This document shows, piece after piece, positions 12,828 to 24,698 of a stretch of DNA of 64,000 nt (position 1 is its first letter; each line of letters begins with the position of its first letter). A model generated the notes under the pieces. It was not told the origin of the DNA and ran no database searches. It saw nothing but the letters and a program-made list of their open reading frames with translations. The translations under genes and the position numbers were made by a program. Source of the stretch: Megascapheus bottae (Eukaryota > Chordata > Mammalia > Rodentia > Geomyidae); contig JANJXV010000020.1 in the NCBI GenBank assembly GCA_024803745.1, positions 19,632,777-19,696,776 on the forward strand, in the 5' to 3' direction.

Positions 12828-13779
12828 GAAGTGGCATATTGTAATATAAATTTCAAATACTTGCTGTGCTTTTGCAATCTTCACAAAGTAGAGAAATATT
12901 CTAGTACAGATAACTTACACACAATTTAAATTTCCTTTTTTCACACAAATCTTTGTCTTCTCCATCTTTTTCTCATGTGCACACACACATATGTACCAGC
13001 GTGTATGTGCCTCTCTGTTCTCTTTCACATCAAGCAGAATAAAGAGAATATGTCTCTCTGTTCCAAGTAAGATTTTTCATGGTTTGAACTAATGGCCTTG
13101 ATCTGGGATCATTAAGTTCTTCTTCTGTGTCCTGGAAAGTGTCATATCTTCCAGGGGTATTAAAAGGAAGAAAAGATATTGCACATGAAAGTTGCTTAAC
13201 CAGTTATTGGATATTAAGAAGCATTCTACAAGTGGTAGTTACTGGCTACAAATAGTGATGGTTCCCCTCATTTTTGGCAGAATATGCCTACAAATCTACA
13301 TGTAAGCACACTGGATGCTTTAAACAATGTACATTGGGCATGATAAATTATACAAGTCTCTAGAGAGTCACACACTGAGACCACAGGAAGCTATTCACAG
13401 GAGAGGATCAAAAAGGCTCTGTAGCTATATGTGCACATGATCATGTAAAATAATAGTCTACAAAATGAACCCCAAGAAATAAAAACAAGACATTTCTTGT
13501 TGTTGTTCTGGTTTTTTTCCCCTTTCCCTTTTGTCTTGTTTGTTAGTTTATTTGTATTTCAGGGTAAGGGGAGACACAGAAAAGTGGGACAAAGGGTAAA
13601 CAAATGCATCATTGGGTAATCAGTAGACACTAGGTTGAAAATGAACTATGCAACTGGCAGACAGAGACCAGATAGGGTGAGGGGACTGGGTAAGAGCCAG
13701 GGAAGGGGTGATGTGGATCAAAAAGAAATATATTCTTTACCTGACTTAAGTTACTGCAAGCTTTCTGTGCATTACCTCT
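12828..13779. other. Unique DNA with a G-rich tract
   Basis: Mostly unassigned. The purine-rich part at about 13560-13735 ('ggaaggggtgatgtgg' and neighbours) resembles the style of L1 3' UTRs but lacks the exact blocks seen elsewhere in the window. Confidence 0.4.
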
Positions 13780-14185
13780 ACAATAATGATAAAGTGTATA
13801 TATTTTAAACTAGGGTAGACAAGAAAGGCCTTGTGAGGACAATGAGACCCATATTGGATCTGAAAACATGTCCAGGGGGTAGTAAGGGCATTTGTTTCAT
13901 TCAAAATTAAGATAGTATGTGAGGCAATGGTAATAAGTAAGCCAAGAAAAGACATAACATCCTTTTGAGCATTGTATATATTTGAGACATTGAAGAAATC
14001 ATTTTACATAGAGCAGAGCATGTGTTTAGATAGGTAGAAATACTGTAGAATTCAGATTTCTAAAGGCATTAAAAGCTAGCAAGCATAAATTTTATTCCAT
14101 TTGCTATAAAATAATTAGGGCCTATTAGTGATTATTAGACATGAAAGGATTATGGAAGTGATATTCAAAGATAAATCTGAAAATG
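13780..14185 (+). repeat. Ancient L2-like LINE 3' end
   Basis: The order of weak matches follows the mammalian L2 3' region as I remember it: 'gacaagaaaggccttgtgag', then 'ttttattccatttgctata', then 'gacatgaaaggattatggaa' leading to 'gatattcaaagataaatctg'. Strongly diverged. A 69-codon ORF on the minus strand here is incidental. Could be another old LINE. Confidence 0.5.
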
Positions 14186-15310
14186 GCTTTCTTAATTTCT
14201 ATTATGGCCAATACAAATTATCTCTGCTGAAGTTTCAAATTCTATATTCAAGCTGAGAATGTAATGCTTTCATAACTCCAGAAAAATAATTTTGAATTCC
14301 TTTTGGTATTCAAGTGGGCATCAAAGGCAGTTATTATAATCAAATTTTTGTTATTTTGCAGACTAGTTCCTTATACTGTATTCAATTTAATCTTTAGTCA
14401 ACGAATCACAATTATTTTGCTATTTCTCTTTATTTCTTTACTTTCTATGCTTCCACTGGATCCTTAAAAAGCATTTTAGATGGTTCTATAAAATACATAG
14501 TTATAAATAAAAATATTCTTTAGACAAAAATATATTTCTTTTTAACAGAAAACATCCTTGAATGATGGATTAAAATACTTAAATATGAACTACATAACAC
14601 AAATATTAGCACTAAAACATGCTGTGGTAAGTTTTAGATCAAGGTGAATTTAAGTTGATAAATAGAGAGCAGGTAGATGAATGAAAAGAAATAAGTAATA
14701 GCAATTAAATGATATTTTTAATTCATGGCATACATATTTTATAGTCTTTCACATTTAGCTTTCATGAAAATAATCTTTCAGAAAAGTAACTTAGAGGTCA
14801 AGATATCATATTAGTAATTCACTCTCATATCTAAGTAAGTATTGGAGGCAGCGAATTAAGCTAGATCTTTGGCATTTCCTGAGCTAGTGCCTTGCACTTC
14901 TCTTCATTTAATCTTTAATCAAGTAATCACAATTTTTTTTCAAGTAAAGGAACCACTGAATGAAAACTACTATCAAAAGTATTATCTTTTGTATGTGTAG
15001 AAATAAAACCATTTGAGAACAGGAATTACAAAGCCACATGCACACAGCGGCCATGTAGATACCACAAGTGAATGAAGCGGATGGAAGGGGCTCCTGTTTG
15101 TGGAAAATGTGGAAGCATATACGGAAGTTACTGTCATTTGTTTCCTCTGTGATCACAAAGAGGTGTTAGCACCTTTTTACATGACCTTCAAAACTATTAA
15201 GAAATTCAGATCTTTTTTTTTTGCTTTTATTTCCTTTTATTTTAGATTGAATGATACGTAGTAAGAAATTGAATCCCAGATTACAGTTTTATTTACAACC
15301 ATTAAAATGA
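14186..15310. other. AT-rich unique DNA, nothing recognised
   Basis: An 82-codon minus-strand ORF at 14908-15156 shows no known domain. No repeat recognised. Confidence 0.5.
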
Positions 15311-15510
15311 GGGGCCAGGAGTTTTGGCTTAGTGATTGAGTGCTTGCCTAGCATGCACGAAGACCCGGGTTTGATTCCTCGGTACCACATACATAGAAAA
15401 AAGCCAGAAATGGCGCTGAGGCTCAAGTGGTAGAGTTCTAGCCTTGAGAAAGTCCAAGGACAGTGCTCAGGCCCTGAGCTCAAGCCCAGCACTGTCAAAA
15501 AAAAAATAAA
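15311..15510 (+). mobile_element. IDL-Geo SINE (sense)
   Basis: Left ID-like monomer with box A 'tggcttagtgattgag' and box B 'gggtttgattcc', linker 'taccacatacatagaaaa', right monomer 'gaggctcaagtggtagag' through 'gagctcaagcccag', then an A-tail. 'aaaatga' lies at both ends (weak target-site duplication). Confidence 0.93.
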
Positions 15511-15530
15511 GAAAAATGAAACAAGATTTT

Positions 15531-16157
15531 GTCCCAGTTTCTTCTGGTGGGATTTACTTCAGATTCCTGATGGCATGGACACATGATACCTGGAGCCCCC
15601 AAAGCACTCAAAAATTCCTGGGGCTCCAAAGCTATGACTGAAAATCTCAGGACTAGACATATTGTCTTTTCCATCCACACAGAAAGTTGTGGTCTATGGA
15701 CATTAGAGAATCCCCATCTATCCTGACTTTCATTTCTGATGCTGAGAAGAGATTCAAGGAGAGCAGGGCTGGGCTACACAGGTACACCAGAAAGGGCAGG
15801 AACACCCTCTTCTGTGACTTCCCAGGATCCATCATGTCCCAAACTATACAACTGGTACGTGTTGTGGAAATCAATGAGTTTGGTACATACCTGAACCTTT
15901 TGAGTTGTTCCCGTATCTCGCACTACCTGTGCCATTCCTGTGAGAACCTCGCCAAATCGCTCAGCATCAATGACTGGAAACCAAAACTCTTCGTATTCAT
16001 AGCTTTCCACAGGAGCAGGGTAGAGCCCTCATCTGAAATGGCCCAGCCTGGCCATATGTCTCAGGAGGTTCTGCAGGATGTCCATAGAGATGAGGTTTCC
16101 ACAGAAACTGAAGAACCTGAGCTAGGCACACTGGCTCAGGGCAGGCAGGATGGCTAA
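15531..16157 (-). pseudogene. Unidentified decayed gene fragment, higher GC
   Basis: This block is clearly richer in G+C than its surroundings and holds long ORFs on both strands. The minus strand looks more protein-like: a 78-codon stretch (16010-15774) begins MESYEYEEFWFPVIDAERFG and is open upstream to a TGA at about residue -8, before which reading continues as DILQNLLRHMARLGHF. On the minus strand 'ggttcag|gtatgt' at 15891/15890 is a near-perfect splice donor, suggesting a genomic exon rather than a retrocopy; no A-tail is seen. The TGA could be a decayed CGA Arg codon. The plus-strand 156-codon ORF (15687-16157) is the longest in the window but is probably the antisense shadow. I do not recognise the protein family. 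Confidence 0.4.
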
Positions 16158-16270
16158 GATCTTTTTTTTTTAGAATGACTCTCCCCTCTTTTTCTTGGCA
16201 ATACTGTGTAATCTCCAGAATACTGAAAGTGCTAAGTTATAGAATTATAAATTTTATTATGAATACTCTG

Positions 16271-16350
16271 TAAGTATATATATATATATGTGTGTGTGTG
16301 TCTGTAATATATTACATATATACATGTATATATATATATATATATATGAG
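16271..16350. repeat. (TA)n/(TG)n AT-rich microsatellite
   Basis: Two TA runs flank a short GT run. Likely unstable and easily unwound. Confidence 0.85.
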
Positions 16351-16570
16351 AGAAATTACCTAGAACGTTTGCTGTCACACATTCTCTTCACATCATTTCA
16401 AAAAGTGTTGGACAATAGAGAATATTGTCAGCGTTGACCTCTCTGATTAGATTTATAAACCACAAGAGCAAAATTTTCCGTTTCATGAATTTTTGCTTTT
16501 TTCAGTACAAACTCCAAATAATTTTATAGTGGATATTCAATTTGTAGTATTTTGGCAACAATTTTTTTAA

Positions 16571-16660
16571 ATGAAAATACTAGGGCTTGAACTCAGGGCC
16601 TCATGATTGTTGGGTACATTTTCTATTTCTGAGCCAAATCTCTTGCCCTGAGTCATTGTG
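16571..16660 (-). repeat. Old SINE fragment (antisense)
   Basis: 'actagggcttgaactcaggg' followed by 'tgagccaaatctcttgccc' fits the right monomer of the B1-dID family. The head is not recognisable. Confidence 0.6.
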
Positions 16661-18117
16661 CTCTTAACCCTTACTGTACATGATCAAGATAAATGATATA
16701 TTTTTTTCTTTTTATCACTCATAATTTCTATCTTTTGTATGATGTATAAGTAGTCTCACTGAACTCAGATAATAATCTATTTGAATTTATTTTTTTCAGA
16801 GAAAAAGAAAACAGCATTTGCAACTTGATCATAACATTAGCCACACAATGAAATCTATCAACTTGTTTATATTATAATAATTCATATAATGGTTTGTGAC
16901 AGATTTGCAGTTGTGATCATAAAAGAAAATTCCAAATACTTGCTTTATTTTCATTCTTCTTACACAAGTATTACATAAATAATCTACAAATGTGTTGTGC
17001 CAATCAAATGGGTATCTCTTGGGACCTAGCACCTGGAGATGATGATAGTTTTCTTCTTTGCCTCACTGCCACTCAATAACATGAAATTGATTTGGACATT
17101 TCATTGAATTTGAAGATGCTTACCTGCCATATGCTTCCTTGTCATTGCTGATTTACTGGATCTGATTGGCTATGCATTTGCTTTACTTGTGTTTCTTGTG
17201 ACATTGGAAAAAGGAAGGTTTCCTCTGAGGAAAACATGCTTTCTTCTGTGTTTACTTACAGGTTTTTATGAGTTCTTTCAGTTTGAACATTTTGGGTTTT
17301 TTTGTTAGCATGAAAACATTATCTTGATTTATAAATGATAAAAGGGGCACATATATCAAGTTATATTTCATTAAATATAGAAGGAACAGACTTCACTGAT
17401 TTACCAAAAACTGTATGTGTCTATGTTTATATATGCCCTTTAATTTTTCTTAACCTCAAGAGATTTTTTATGGCTAACTAACTACATACTCGTTAAAAGT
17501 TAAGCTTGAAATTAGTTTTTCTGGCACTTATGATTAATTCAATTTGAGTAGTAATGCTGAGTTTTGTGATAAGTTGTCAATAGTTTAATGGTAATTCCTT
17601 TATGGCTTTAATAGTTCTTTCTTTATAATTTCACTTTAGAGTTGTGATGATTCTCAAATTACAATTTATTTGCTTCATATTTTTCTCTAAATCTCATGAT
17701 TTATATGTTCCTATTTCTGTCTAAATGGGAGTATGTTTTTTTTCTCTGAAATAACTTTAAAAATCCTAATCAGCACAGAAAGAAAATTTCATTTAATCAA
17801 GAAAATCAGAGTTCACAAGGTAATTCGGGTATTTTATTCTTATATAGATTATATATCTTTGGGAACTTTGGTGTGACTGATTTAATTATATGTCTTTACA
17901 CCCTCTGTTTTGTGTTCCTGAAGGAAATGATGGTAGTCATGTAATTTAGATGAAGGAAAGGCTAATTCTAGGTTCAAATTTTATTTTCCAAAATTAAATG
18001 ATCAGAAATATTTTCTTCTTTTCACCTTTTAACAGCTTTTAATTACAGTATTTCATGAAATATTTGATTCATTTAGCCTTGAAAAGAAACTGTAAGTCAT
18101 TCATATGTAACAGTCTG

Positions 18118-18119
<2 letters not shown>
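16661..18119. other. AT-rich unique DNA, nothing recognised
   Basis: No gene, RNA or repeat family recognised. Confidence 0.5.

Positions 18120-18159
<40 letters not shown>
18120..18159. repeat. (CA)n microsatellite
   Basis: About 20 uninterrupted CA units. Confidence 0.97.
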
Positions 18160-18162
<3 letters not shown>

Positions 18163-20696
18163 TCTGTTACAGCTTCTTAACGCAGAAGACTGCCCTGCCT
18201 GTCTCCCACTGAAATAAATGATCCTGAATGGATAGTGTACTGGCATGCATAGAATACGTCTCAGTCTTAAAAGCCAGAGTAGTGTATTTTGGGTGTGGGA
18301 GAAAATGGAATTTATTTAGAGTCTGCTCACAGCTTAATCTGTTACCACAAGTGTCAGTGGCGTTGGCTCTCATTCCTAGCTTCTTTTTGATGAGCCACAA
18401 AACTTTCTTTGCCCTCTTCAAAATAGTGAAGGTATAATTGGCCATAATAATGAAAACTTTGGATCATTATGGTGGCCGCTGATTCAGCTCTTTTAATGTT
18501 AAAATTTAAAGGAGGAAAATAAGTACGAGTCTTAAGGGAGAGCTTGCATTGTTTGTCAGCCTTTTTGCTCCCTTTCTTTGGTGTTTTGTTTTGCTTGTAA
18601 AAGCTTGCCCAGTCCCATTATCCCTGGCTTTCCTACACTGCAAATTGCTGACTGAGAATTCCTTATTAGCAGGAGTAGGAGTCAAGGGGCTTTAGACAGA
18701 AATTTATTTTTTTAAAGAAAAATTACAGGTTCTAATTGGGCACAGGGCAACTTGGAAAAGCATAACATGCACAGTGTAAAAATTTTTGGCAATACATGGT
18801 CTGAATCACTTCCCCAGTGTCCCCCGCTCTCATCTCCCTGAACAATCAACTTGCTGTATGCTAGGTTGATTCAAAAGCATTGCTAATTGCATAAAGAAGT
18901 AGAACTCCTCAAGAAAGCCAAAGAAGTTGTAGCTGAATATTGAGATATGTACTCTACTATATTTGAAGTACATCTTAACAAATTGCACATTCTCCCCCAT
19001 TTGTCAAAGAGTCATAGAATTATACTATTCCACCGCTCTCACTCATGGTTGCTATGACATTTAAAATGTTAGTATTTATAAATAAAATTTCTCCTGTCCT
19101 TGACCCTCTTCCAATTGCTTGTGAATGCATAGTGAAATTCACAAACAATTTGTAGATTTTGAAAGTCTGCTAAATCTTTATATATGCAGTTACAAAGGCT
19201 GGTCTAGCTGTGACACTGCTTAAGGTCAGTGAAATATATGAATATTGAGAAATATGCTTTATGACATCCACAATTGAAAGATTAAAAAATTCATTTAAAA
19301 ATTGTGTGAAATTTGTGTTAGTTTTTATTTTCAAATAACATGGTCATTTAAACAATAAAATAGCAGTTATTCTTTGCAACTGATTAGGTTAAATTAATCT
19401 GTTAAGTTAATTGGTTTATTCAACTAATTATTTATTCCCTTTACATTGTAACATACAGCAAAATTACACAACAGAATAAATTCTAGTATATATTAAGACA
19501 CAAATTTAATTCTGTGAGTAATGTTAATGGCCTCCCAAATAAATATGAAAGTTTATTTTTTTAATGAATGAAGCACATAAATGTGTCTGCTAACAAAGTA
19601 GATTATTCTCCCTTTATTTTATATGCATAACTGGTTTTAGTTAATTCTTGTCTAGAGGACTAAGATATGTCTGAAATGCATTTTACACTTCATTATTACT
19701 TATTCTGAAATTCTATTACACTTTGAAATATTAACAATTAGAAAAATAATTATATTTGAATATTCTTTACATTTTCATCTCCATTCACTGAATGACTATA
19801 TATACACATATATATCTGTATGGTTGTATATATCATACTACAATGATTTTCAGGAAAAAAATATGCTGATATTGTAAATTTCACTTACATAAATTCGTAA
19901 TAAGTTCTTAACAGTATATAAGGAAATTCTTTTTCAAAACACATAAATTTGTACGCTCTATTAATCACATAATTATGAACATATTATAGTTTCTAAGATC
20001 ATTTAAATTAAATATTTTGTAATAGCTATTTAAAGCTCTATTCACTGTATATTTTATATTTTAAATGTGTAGTTTTATAGATAATATATTAATATTTTAT
20101 CAACATATTTTTAAAATATTAGATAAAATGGACTACAAATGTCATTTAATTCCTTGATGTATTTTAATACTACTTGTCTTATGATTAAAATTGTCATATT
20201 GTAGCCCTTTCAAACATAACTTTTAATAAAAAAGATGTGTACAGGATTGTAAATATATTAAAATAGTATTTCTCTAAGACCAAAATTGTTGTTTGATTCA
20301 ATCTTGCCCCTGAATTATTTCCTCATTTATGAAGCAATGACTGTCATTATTATTAATGCAAAGGGAAATTTTAGATAGGAAATATGCCTTCTTACAAGCC
20401 ATTTTTTAAGAGTTGAAAAATGAATTTTATCTTTTCTTTTTACTAAATACAGTAGAGACAGCATTGACAAAGAACATATGTGTGTGTGTCTCAAAAATAT
20501 AATCTGTGATCAAAAACATATATTGTCTGTAAGCTAATTCAGCTGTTCCTTAACGTGTTTCTTCTGCTTAAAAATGATTACACATTTAGTTTAGCACATT
20601 TATGAGACTACCCAGTTACACTTACTTGAAAGTCACAATTTTTCCAGATCTGTTTTTAGAATATACCAAAATTTAAGGCTACTGAGTTCAAAATAT
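18160..20696. other. Unique DNA; possible conserved-element candidate at 18170-18500
   Basis: The first 330 bases after the CA repeat are balanced in composition, free of repeats and open on both strands (92 codons minus, 69 codons plus), which can mark constrained non-coding sequence. No protein family is recognised. The rest, to 20.7 kb, is strongly AT-rich with nothing assignable. Confidence 0.4.
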
Positions 20697-21480
20697 TATA
20701 ATAATAGAAAAATATCTTTATTATTGTCAGGATAATGTATAGAGGGTTCACAGTTACATTCTTCAGGTAGGAAGTGCATAACTTCTTGCACCTTGATACC
20801 CCTTCTCATGATTTTGTCCCCATTTCCCTCCCTCACCCCTCCTAATCATTTTGTTTTCCCCTTCCCTTTCTTATTTCAAATAAACAAATAAATATATATA
20901 CAATATACCAGGTAATTATAGATGTGTAATTATAGATGTTTAATTGTTTATTTGAAATAGAAGGGGAAATGAGGGGAGGGAGTGGGCAGAGGGAAATGGA
21001 GACAAAAACATAAGAAGGGATATCAATGTGTGAGAAGTAATGGACCTTCTATCTGGTAGATATAACTGTAACCCATCTATACATTGAAATAAAAAAAATT
21101 ATTGATAAAAAACAATATACCAGGTAACAAAGTCAGATACAGTCACAACATGAGATTAATCATAAGCGGAAAATAAACCTCTTGTTTCCAAGTCCTGGAA
21201 TTCATTACATTTAGTCTCATCCTTTGTGACCGTATGTTCATAGCTTTTGAGCTATTGTAATCCTCTTGTTAGAGAGTCCTAGAAGTGTACTAATTATTAC
21301 AAATGAGGGAAACCATGAGCCTATGTTCCTTTGGGCCTGGTTTATTTAATATGTTTTTTTTTTCTAAATCTTTACATATCCTTACAAATGGGGTGCTGTC
21401 ATTCTTTCTGATGGCAGCATAGAATTCCAGTGTGTATAAGTACCACATCTTCTTAATCCTAGAGTAGCAAAATCTCTATA
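20697..21480 (-). mobile_element. LINE-1 3' region (antisense), split by a second L1
   Basis: Antisense L1: 'gataatgtatagagggttca', 'ccttgataccccttctcatg' and 'cccttccctttcttatttca' are the 3' UTR. After the inserted element it resumes with 'aaagtcagatacagtcacaa', 'acaaatgagggaaaccatga' and, at 21411-21460, the ORF2 C-terminal region ('gatggcagcatagaattcca'). Heavily decayed, no intact ORF. Compare the collinear copy at 50745-51600. Confidence 0.85.
20900..21127 (+). mobile_element. L1 3' end nested in the antisense L1, with 16-bp target-site duplication
   Basis: Insert 20916-21111 is a 5'-truncated sense L1 3' UTR ('gaaatggagacaaaaacata', 'agaagggatatcaatgtgtg') with an A-rich end. The host sequence 'acaatataccaggtaa' is repeated exactly at 20900-20915 and 21112-21127, the hallmark of target-primed insertion. 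Confidence 0.92.
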
Positions 21481-23162
21481 ATGTATTACAAGATATTGAT
21501 TTTAACCTTTTGAAATTTTCAATGAAATGATTTGTCTCAATATTATCATGTACAGAAAACTTCCTATAAGAATTTTTATGTGTCCAAATTATATATTTTT
21601 AAAAGCTACAGTTTATTTTGCACATTTTAATCAAAATATTATTTATTAAAATGCTACATTCAGAGAGCTCCTTGTTCTCCTTCACTATTTTACAGTGACA
21701 CATTCATATTTTGGTTGATTTTCATATTAATTAAATGACAGTGTCATGACAACCATATGGCAAACATTTCTAGATAAACAGTATTAAGCTCTTTTGTAGA
21801 CAAAGTAATTAAGGATCATGGAGGTTAAATAATTTACATAAGCCTGAATTTTACAGAAAAGAATTTAGAAATGGTTGTCTAAGTATTAACCATTTAAGAA
21901 GCTTTCTTCTAACCATGAGCTCTCTTTCTCATGTAGTTGCTTTTTGCTACAAAAATATGACTCAAATTGCAGATTAAATAGTGTTGGCAAGCACTAACAT
22001 TTAGTAACTTTTTGCAGAGTAATCTTTGAAAGTCAAAGCTGTACAAGCATGATGTTTACTTTATCTACAGTTTATACTTTAAATATTCTCTCCTGAATGT
22101 ACTAGGAAGAGGGCTTCATCCTTCCCACATCACTGCCTACTCTGAAATGTTTATTTTGTCTGTTCAGCTGCTGTGGTCTAAACAAGAAAATCCAAGAGAT
22201 ACATATGGTTTGATTGAAATATAAACTTTTCTGTGAGCCTTTCTGCTCAAGATTAGCCCCCTGCCTCCTGAGCCACAGTGCCACTTCCTAGATTTTAAAG
22301 CATTTTGTTCCTCACAGGCCATATGAGGCCTGTAAAATCATTTGGTTCAAGACCAGATCAACCTGTATGCTCATAGCCATACATCTACTTTTTCTGCCAC
22401 TTGGCAGAGGAAGGGTTACCCACTCCTGGTTTCGAAGTTTAACTTTCTTGGGTAGAGTCCATGGGAATGGGTCATCATTTAAGTGGTAATATTCTTTCTG
22501 AGAAAAAAAAGCCCTACAAATAAAATGGATCTTTATCATACATGACAGTAGTAACATTTTGGCTCATCAATAAGTAAATAAGACATCTCTGCTTCAGCCA
22601 AAGTAATTCACAGCCCTGAGATCAGTAGGCCTGAATTCAGATCACTATATCTTTTATCAAAAATGAAAAGTAGATTTGGATGACTTTTAGACATGCAAGG
22701 GAAGAGCAACATTATATATTCATACTCTTATATAGGTTTATTAAAGCATCAAACATTCAGTACAATGTAGGCATAGAAATTATCCCACAGGGTTTATTTC
22801 ACCCGTAAGCAACCTAGAAATGTTAGAGGTAATCTCAAAATCCCTGTACAAATGTGTAGACCGTTACTTAATTAAATAAAGTTGCTATGTCTAGTTATTT
22901 TACCAGAATTTGCTGAAGTTCTGTTATGTATCAAATATTGACTAGGTATTGCTCTGACTAGAATTTGCTAACCGACTTTTGAGGTCACACGAGCTCACTT
23001 CTAATTAAATAAGAGGGACTGCAGAAGTGTGAGAGGGAACTTGCAGCTCAACCTGTGAATGTAAAGATGGTGTGAGGGGGATATTCAGGGAAGGAGGGAG
23101 TCTGGAGCCTGGGTACCCAAATAGAAGTAATAGTGTGTGTGTTCAGGCACAGGTGGGAAAGA

Positions 23163-23164
<2 letters not shown>
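21481..23164. other. Unique DNA with faint MIR and SINE relics
   Basis: About 21780-21860 reads like an antisense MIR core ('catggaggttaaataattta'). 22236-22292 is an antisense SINE scrap ('cctgagccacagtgccactt'). No gene is supported by the 60-81 codon ORFs around 22.1-22.6 kb. Confidence 0.45.

Positions 23165-23209
<45 letters not shown>
23165..23209. repeat. (GT)n microsatellite
   Basis: About 22 clean GT units. Val-Cys/His-Thr ORFs across it are artefacts. Confidence 0.97.
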
Positions 23210-23210
<1 letters not shown>

Positions 23211-24460
23211 GGGTAGTGTTTGGCTTGAACAAAGTTGTAGAGAGCTGAGAAAGAGTGTGGTTAACTCTGCAAAGATATTCAAGAAATGTTGTAACCCTCT
23301 AAGATGCTCTGATATGAAACTGGAAGAATTCTATTGGATTTGAAGAATAGGAGGTTACTTGAGATGCCTATGCTTTGAAATGATAGAGAGAGTCTTTGTT
23401 AGGAACACTGAAGTGTCAGTTTTCCACAAATAGTTCCATAGAGAAACAGGGCAATGATATAGAAGAATGACATTGTTTTATTTCTAGAGCTCTGATAAAA
23501 TCAGGGTGTGGGATAGCCTTTCTCTTTAATCCTTTTAGATACTGAGGTACAAACTCTTCTTTGGGGAAAAGTTACATCTTTGACTTCAATGGCAACTTTG
23601 TATATTCATACCAGCACATTTTCCAGACCAAAAGGGAAAAGAAAGAAACAACAAAATAGACAATAATAGCTTATTCTGTCTTGAAAAGGAATGAAAAAGA
23701 GAAGATGCTTTGTTTCTGAAGAAAATGTAATTTCTAATCTTGTTTGTTTTTTTCTTTCCCCTTGACTTGCCCTTAGTTTTCTTAACTTTGGGAAAACACA
23801 GCAAACCTTCACAATGGAATATTGGGTTCTGTTTCCTTTGATGTAATAATGCATATACAATATTGCAGTAATGATTAACTGGTCTGCCCCTGAGGTTTCC
23901 CCAGACAAAACAGCCTTTCAGCAGATTCCTTATCTGCTATCAGGGGAGTGTTTACAGCAGCTAAAACTCTTAAGAGTCTTGTCTGAGAGACTGATGGGAA
24001 TAATTAAGCCAATGTTTGCCAGCCCTCTGCTCTTCTTCTTTGTGGGGTTGGAAATGGAAAAGAAAAAAATGCATGTACATGTATGTATATATGTGTTACA
24101 TTAGCCTCCAAAACCCCCCTGAAATTTCATGTCCAGCAATTTGATATATCAAATTCTTATTGGTTTGCTTTATTCGACAACATCTACTTTGTTTCAGATT
24201 GAAATATGTATTAACCTTTGAGCAGAACAGAACATTCTGTTTTTATACTACTACTCACACGTTTTTCCACTAAGGATGAATGGCTAGGTAGATGGATAGA
24301 CAGATGGAGATTAGATATATAAATATATAACTACATTTTTAAACAGATATTTCTGATCTTATCTCATAATTTAGAGCTAGACAAAAGTAGAATTTAATAT
24401 AGGAGAATTTAATAAGTTAGGACATGGTATTTAGAGTAACTCTTAAAAACAGGTTTGTCA
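23210..24460. other. Unique DNA; candidate constrained block at 23870-24030
   Basis: No repeat recognised. The 23870-24030 stretch is balanced in composition and free of simple sequence, unlike its neighbours. The ORFs here (up to 100 codons) are low-complexity Phe/Leu/Lys-rich and unconvincing. Confidence 0.4.
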
Positions 24461-24698
24461 AACTGGGTACTTGTAGCTCACGCCTGAAATCCTAGCTACT
24501 CAGGAGACAGGTCTGAGGATCCGAGTTCAAAGCCAGCCTGAGCACAAAGTGGCTTAACACTCTTTTCTCTAACCACAGGAAAACCGGAAGTGGCACTATG
24601 GCTCAAAGTGGTAGAGAGCTAGCCTTGAGCAGATTTGCTTATGACAGAACCCAATCTCAGAGTTCAAAATCTGAATGACAAAAAATAAATAAATAAAG
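24461..24698 (+). repeat. B1-dID type SINE (sense)
   Basis: 7SL/B1-like head 'tagctcacgcctgaaatcct', 'agctactcaggagac', then 'gttcaaagccagcctgagc', linker 'ccacaggaaaaccggaagtg', right monomer 'atggctcaaagtggtagaga' and an A-rich (AAAT)n tail. Shows the head-to-right-monomer junction well. Confidence 0.9.

Noticed and set aside
15687..16157. Plus-strand 156-codon ORF, longest in the window, as a gene
   Set aside because: No recognised motif, no splice or polyadenylation support on this strand, and the opposite strand reads more like protein with a good splice donor. Treated as an antisense shadow.
16271..16350. TATA-box promoter
   Set aside because: TA microsatellite with no initiator, GC-rich element or downstream gene.
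18167..18445. 92-codon minus-strand ORF as a small gene
   Set aside because: No family resemblance, and open frames on both strands. A conserved non-coding element or chance is as likely, so it was kept only as a candidate block.
23586..23908. 100-codon and 72-codon minus-strand ORFs
   Set aside because: Phe/Leu/Lys-rich, overlapping in different frames, no motif. Expected by chance in 64 kb of AT-rich DNA.
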